Below, piece after piece: positions 63,571-64,000 of a stretch of 64,000 bases of DNA. The notes under the pieces are model-generated. The model saw only the letters and a program-made list of their open reading frames with translations, did no database searches and was not told the DNA's origin. Both the position numbers and the translations under genes were made by a program. Source of the stretch: Planktothrix rubescens CCAP 1459/22 (GTDB lineage: Bacteria; Cyanobacteriota; Cyanobacteriia; Cyanobacteriales; Microcoleaceae); contig LR882958.1 of assembly GCA_904830895.1 (NCBI GenBank), positions 4,297,501-4,361,500 on the forward strand. Reading direction: 5' to 3'. Numbering within the stretch: the first letter of the stretch is position 1; every line of letters starts with the position of its first letter.

Positions 63571-64000
63571 ATCTCCGAAAATCCCCAAATGCCATCTATC
63601 GCTAATTTTTGAACCTCTAGCACTCCTGTGCCGGGTTCTCCCAAAGTAACGGATTTATAGGCTTTTTCAGTTACATTAATAATAATTAATGAATTTTATC
63701 TCTGATATTCAATCATTTTTTACAAGAATTATGGGCAATTCTTAGATGATAATACAATCGCTCCTATTCGCCATCTTATTAGTCCACATACTGTCAAGAT
63801 TACTGCTTCATAATTTTCCCTCTTTAACCGAAATCTTTCTGAAGCAACTCGATAAATTTTTATCAGTCTTATTAAATGTTCGACTACAATCCTTTGTTTG
63901 GCTTTTAACCGATTTTCTTCTCGATGTTCAAGCGATATTTCTTGATTTCTCGGTTTCTTATGTGGTGTATTAATTGCTGTTTCCCCTACATAAGCTTTAT
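63567..64000. mobile_element. IS5-like insertion element (right part outside window)
   Basis: The left end lies near 63567, where the cyclase homology stops; the right end lies outside the window. A minus-strand transposase tail occupies 63729-64000. The end sequence and any target duplication cannot be checked here. The bases 63571-63728 are non-coding element sequence. Confidence 0.75.
63729..64000 (-). CDS. IS5-family (DDE_Tnp_4) transposase, C-terminal part
   Basis: On the minus strand one frame is open from the window edge to TAA 63729-63731. It reads AYVGETAINTPHKKPRNQEI, EHREENRLKAKQRIVVEHL, LIRLIKIYRVASERFRLKRE and VCGLIRWRIGAIVLSSKNCP. These are the end blocks of DDE_Tnp_4 transposases, with the catalytic Glu in RIVVEHLIR. 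The N-terminal part lies beyond the window edge, so intactness is unknown. Confidence 0.8.
   Translation of the reverse strand, partial: KAYVGETAINTPHKKPRNQEISLEHREENRLKAKQRIVVEHLIRLIKIYRVASERFRLKRENYEAVILTVCGLIRWRIGAIVLSSKNCP

Noticed and set aside
1-64000. tRNA or rRNA genes
   Set aside because: I looked for T-arm GGTTCGAATCC-type words and acceptor pairs and found none that fold; short tRNA-like stretches cannot be fully excluded without a covariance search.

Overview
The window is a piece of a cyanobacterial chromosome. It carries photosystem II genes (psbEFLJ with ycf48 and a membrane rubredoxin), three NDH-1 clusters or genes (ndhCKJ, ndhAIGE), chlI, a GUN4-domain kinase, a Psb32-like TPM protein, a ClpC chaperone and many HIP1-type GCGATCGC sites. 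The moderate-to-low GC content, the heptameric STRR repeats (TCAGTTA / TCAGTCA types), the AGAAACCCGGTTTCT palindromes, the many Uma2, DUF29 and toxin-antitoxin genes and the IS605/IS607 elements fit a filamentous non-heterocystous cyanobacterium of the Planktothrix/Oscillatoria kind. The genus is inferred from memory of such genomes, not proved.

Layout. 1-10.2 kb: housekeeping genes (clpC, rimI, rsfS, a CSP41-like SDR, prs) mixed with small accessory genes and several broken ones (a frameshifted ceramidase-like gene, a secreted protein with one in-frame stop, a TPR fragment). 10.4-20.3 kb: a signalling block with a membrane Ser/Thr kinase bearing a PTPQPT-rich tail, an Hpt-REC-REC-GGDEF protein, an OmpR-type regulator whose C-terminus is built from a slippery repeat, two stand-alone receivers and a 1145-residue bacteriophytochrome kinase. 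20.4-26 kb: a MITE, a decayed bioD, pnp, a solo IS end, a Uma2 gene and a radical SAM protein. 26-36.5 kb: the photosynthetic core (psbJLFE-ycf48-rubA on minus; ndhCKJ on plus; an SdrD-like repeat protein; an M16 peptidase; ndhEGIA on minus).

36.6-38.8 kb: an IS1341-type tnpB element abuts a broken IS607 element, both lying between ndhA and gltA. 38.9-49.5 kb: gltA, sixA, a polysaccharide deacetylase, moaE, Uma2, the kinase-GUN4 fusion, the Psb32-like protein, cobH, a membrane protein, a six-copy 47-bp tandem array and dapB. 49.5-57.7 kb is accessory: a CHASE2-GGDEF-EAL gene with an internal deletion, an AAA ATPase coupled by ATGA to a decayed DUF4276 gene (candidate defence pair), a methyltransferase, an HTH membrane protein, HigBA and HicAB toxin-antitoxin modules and a DUF29 gene. 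57.8-64 kb: chlI, ruvC, a conserved small gene, argD, two small overlapping genes of unknown role, and a sensor adenylate-cyclase gene cut by an IS5-like element that runs off the window.

The most distinctive material is the run of decayed genes whose lesions can be read exactly (single-base indel, single stop, microhomology deletion, IS insertion), the AAA-DUF4276 pair, the solo TnpB right end with an exact boundary, and repeat elements that have become part of coding sequence. No tRNA, rRNA or CRISPR array was seen.
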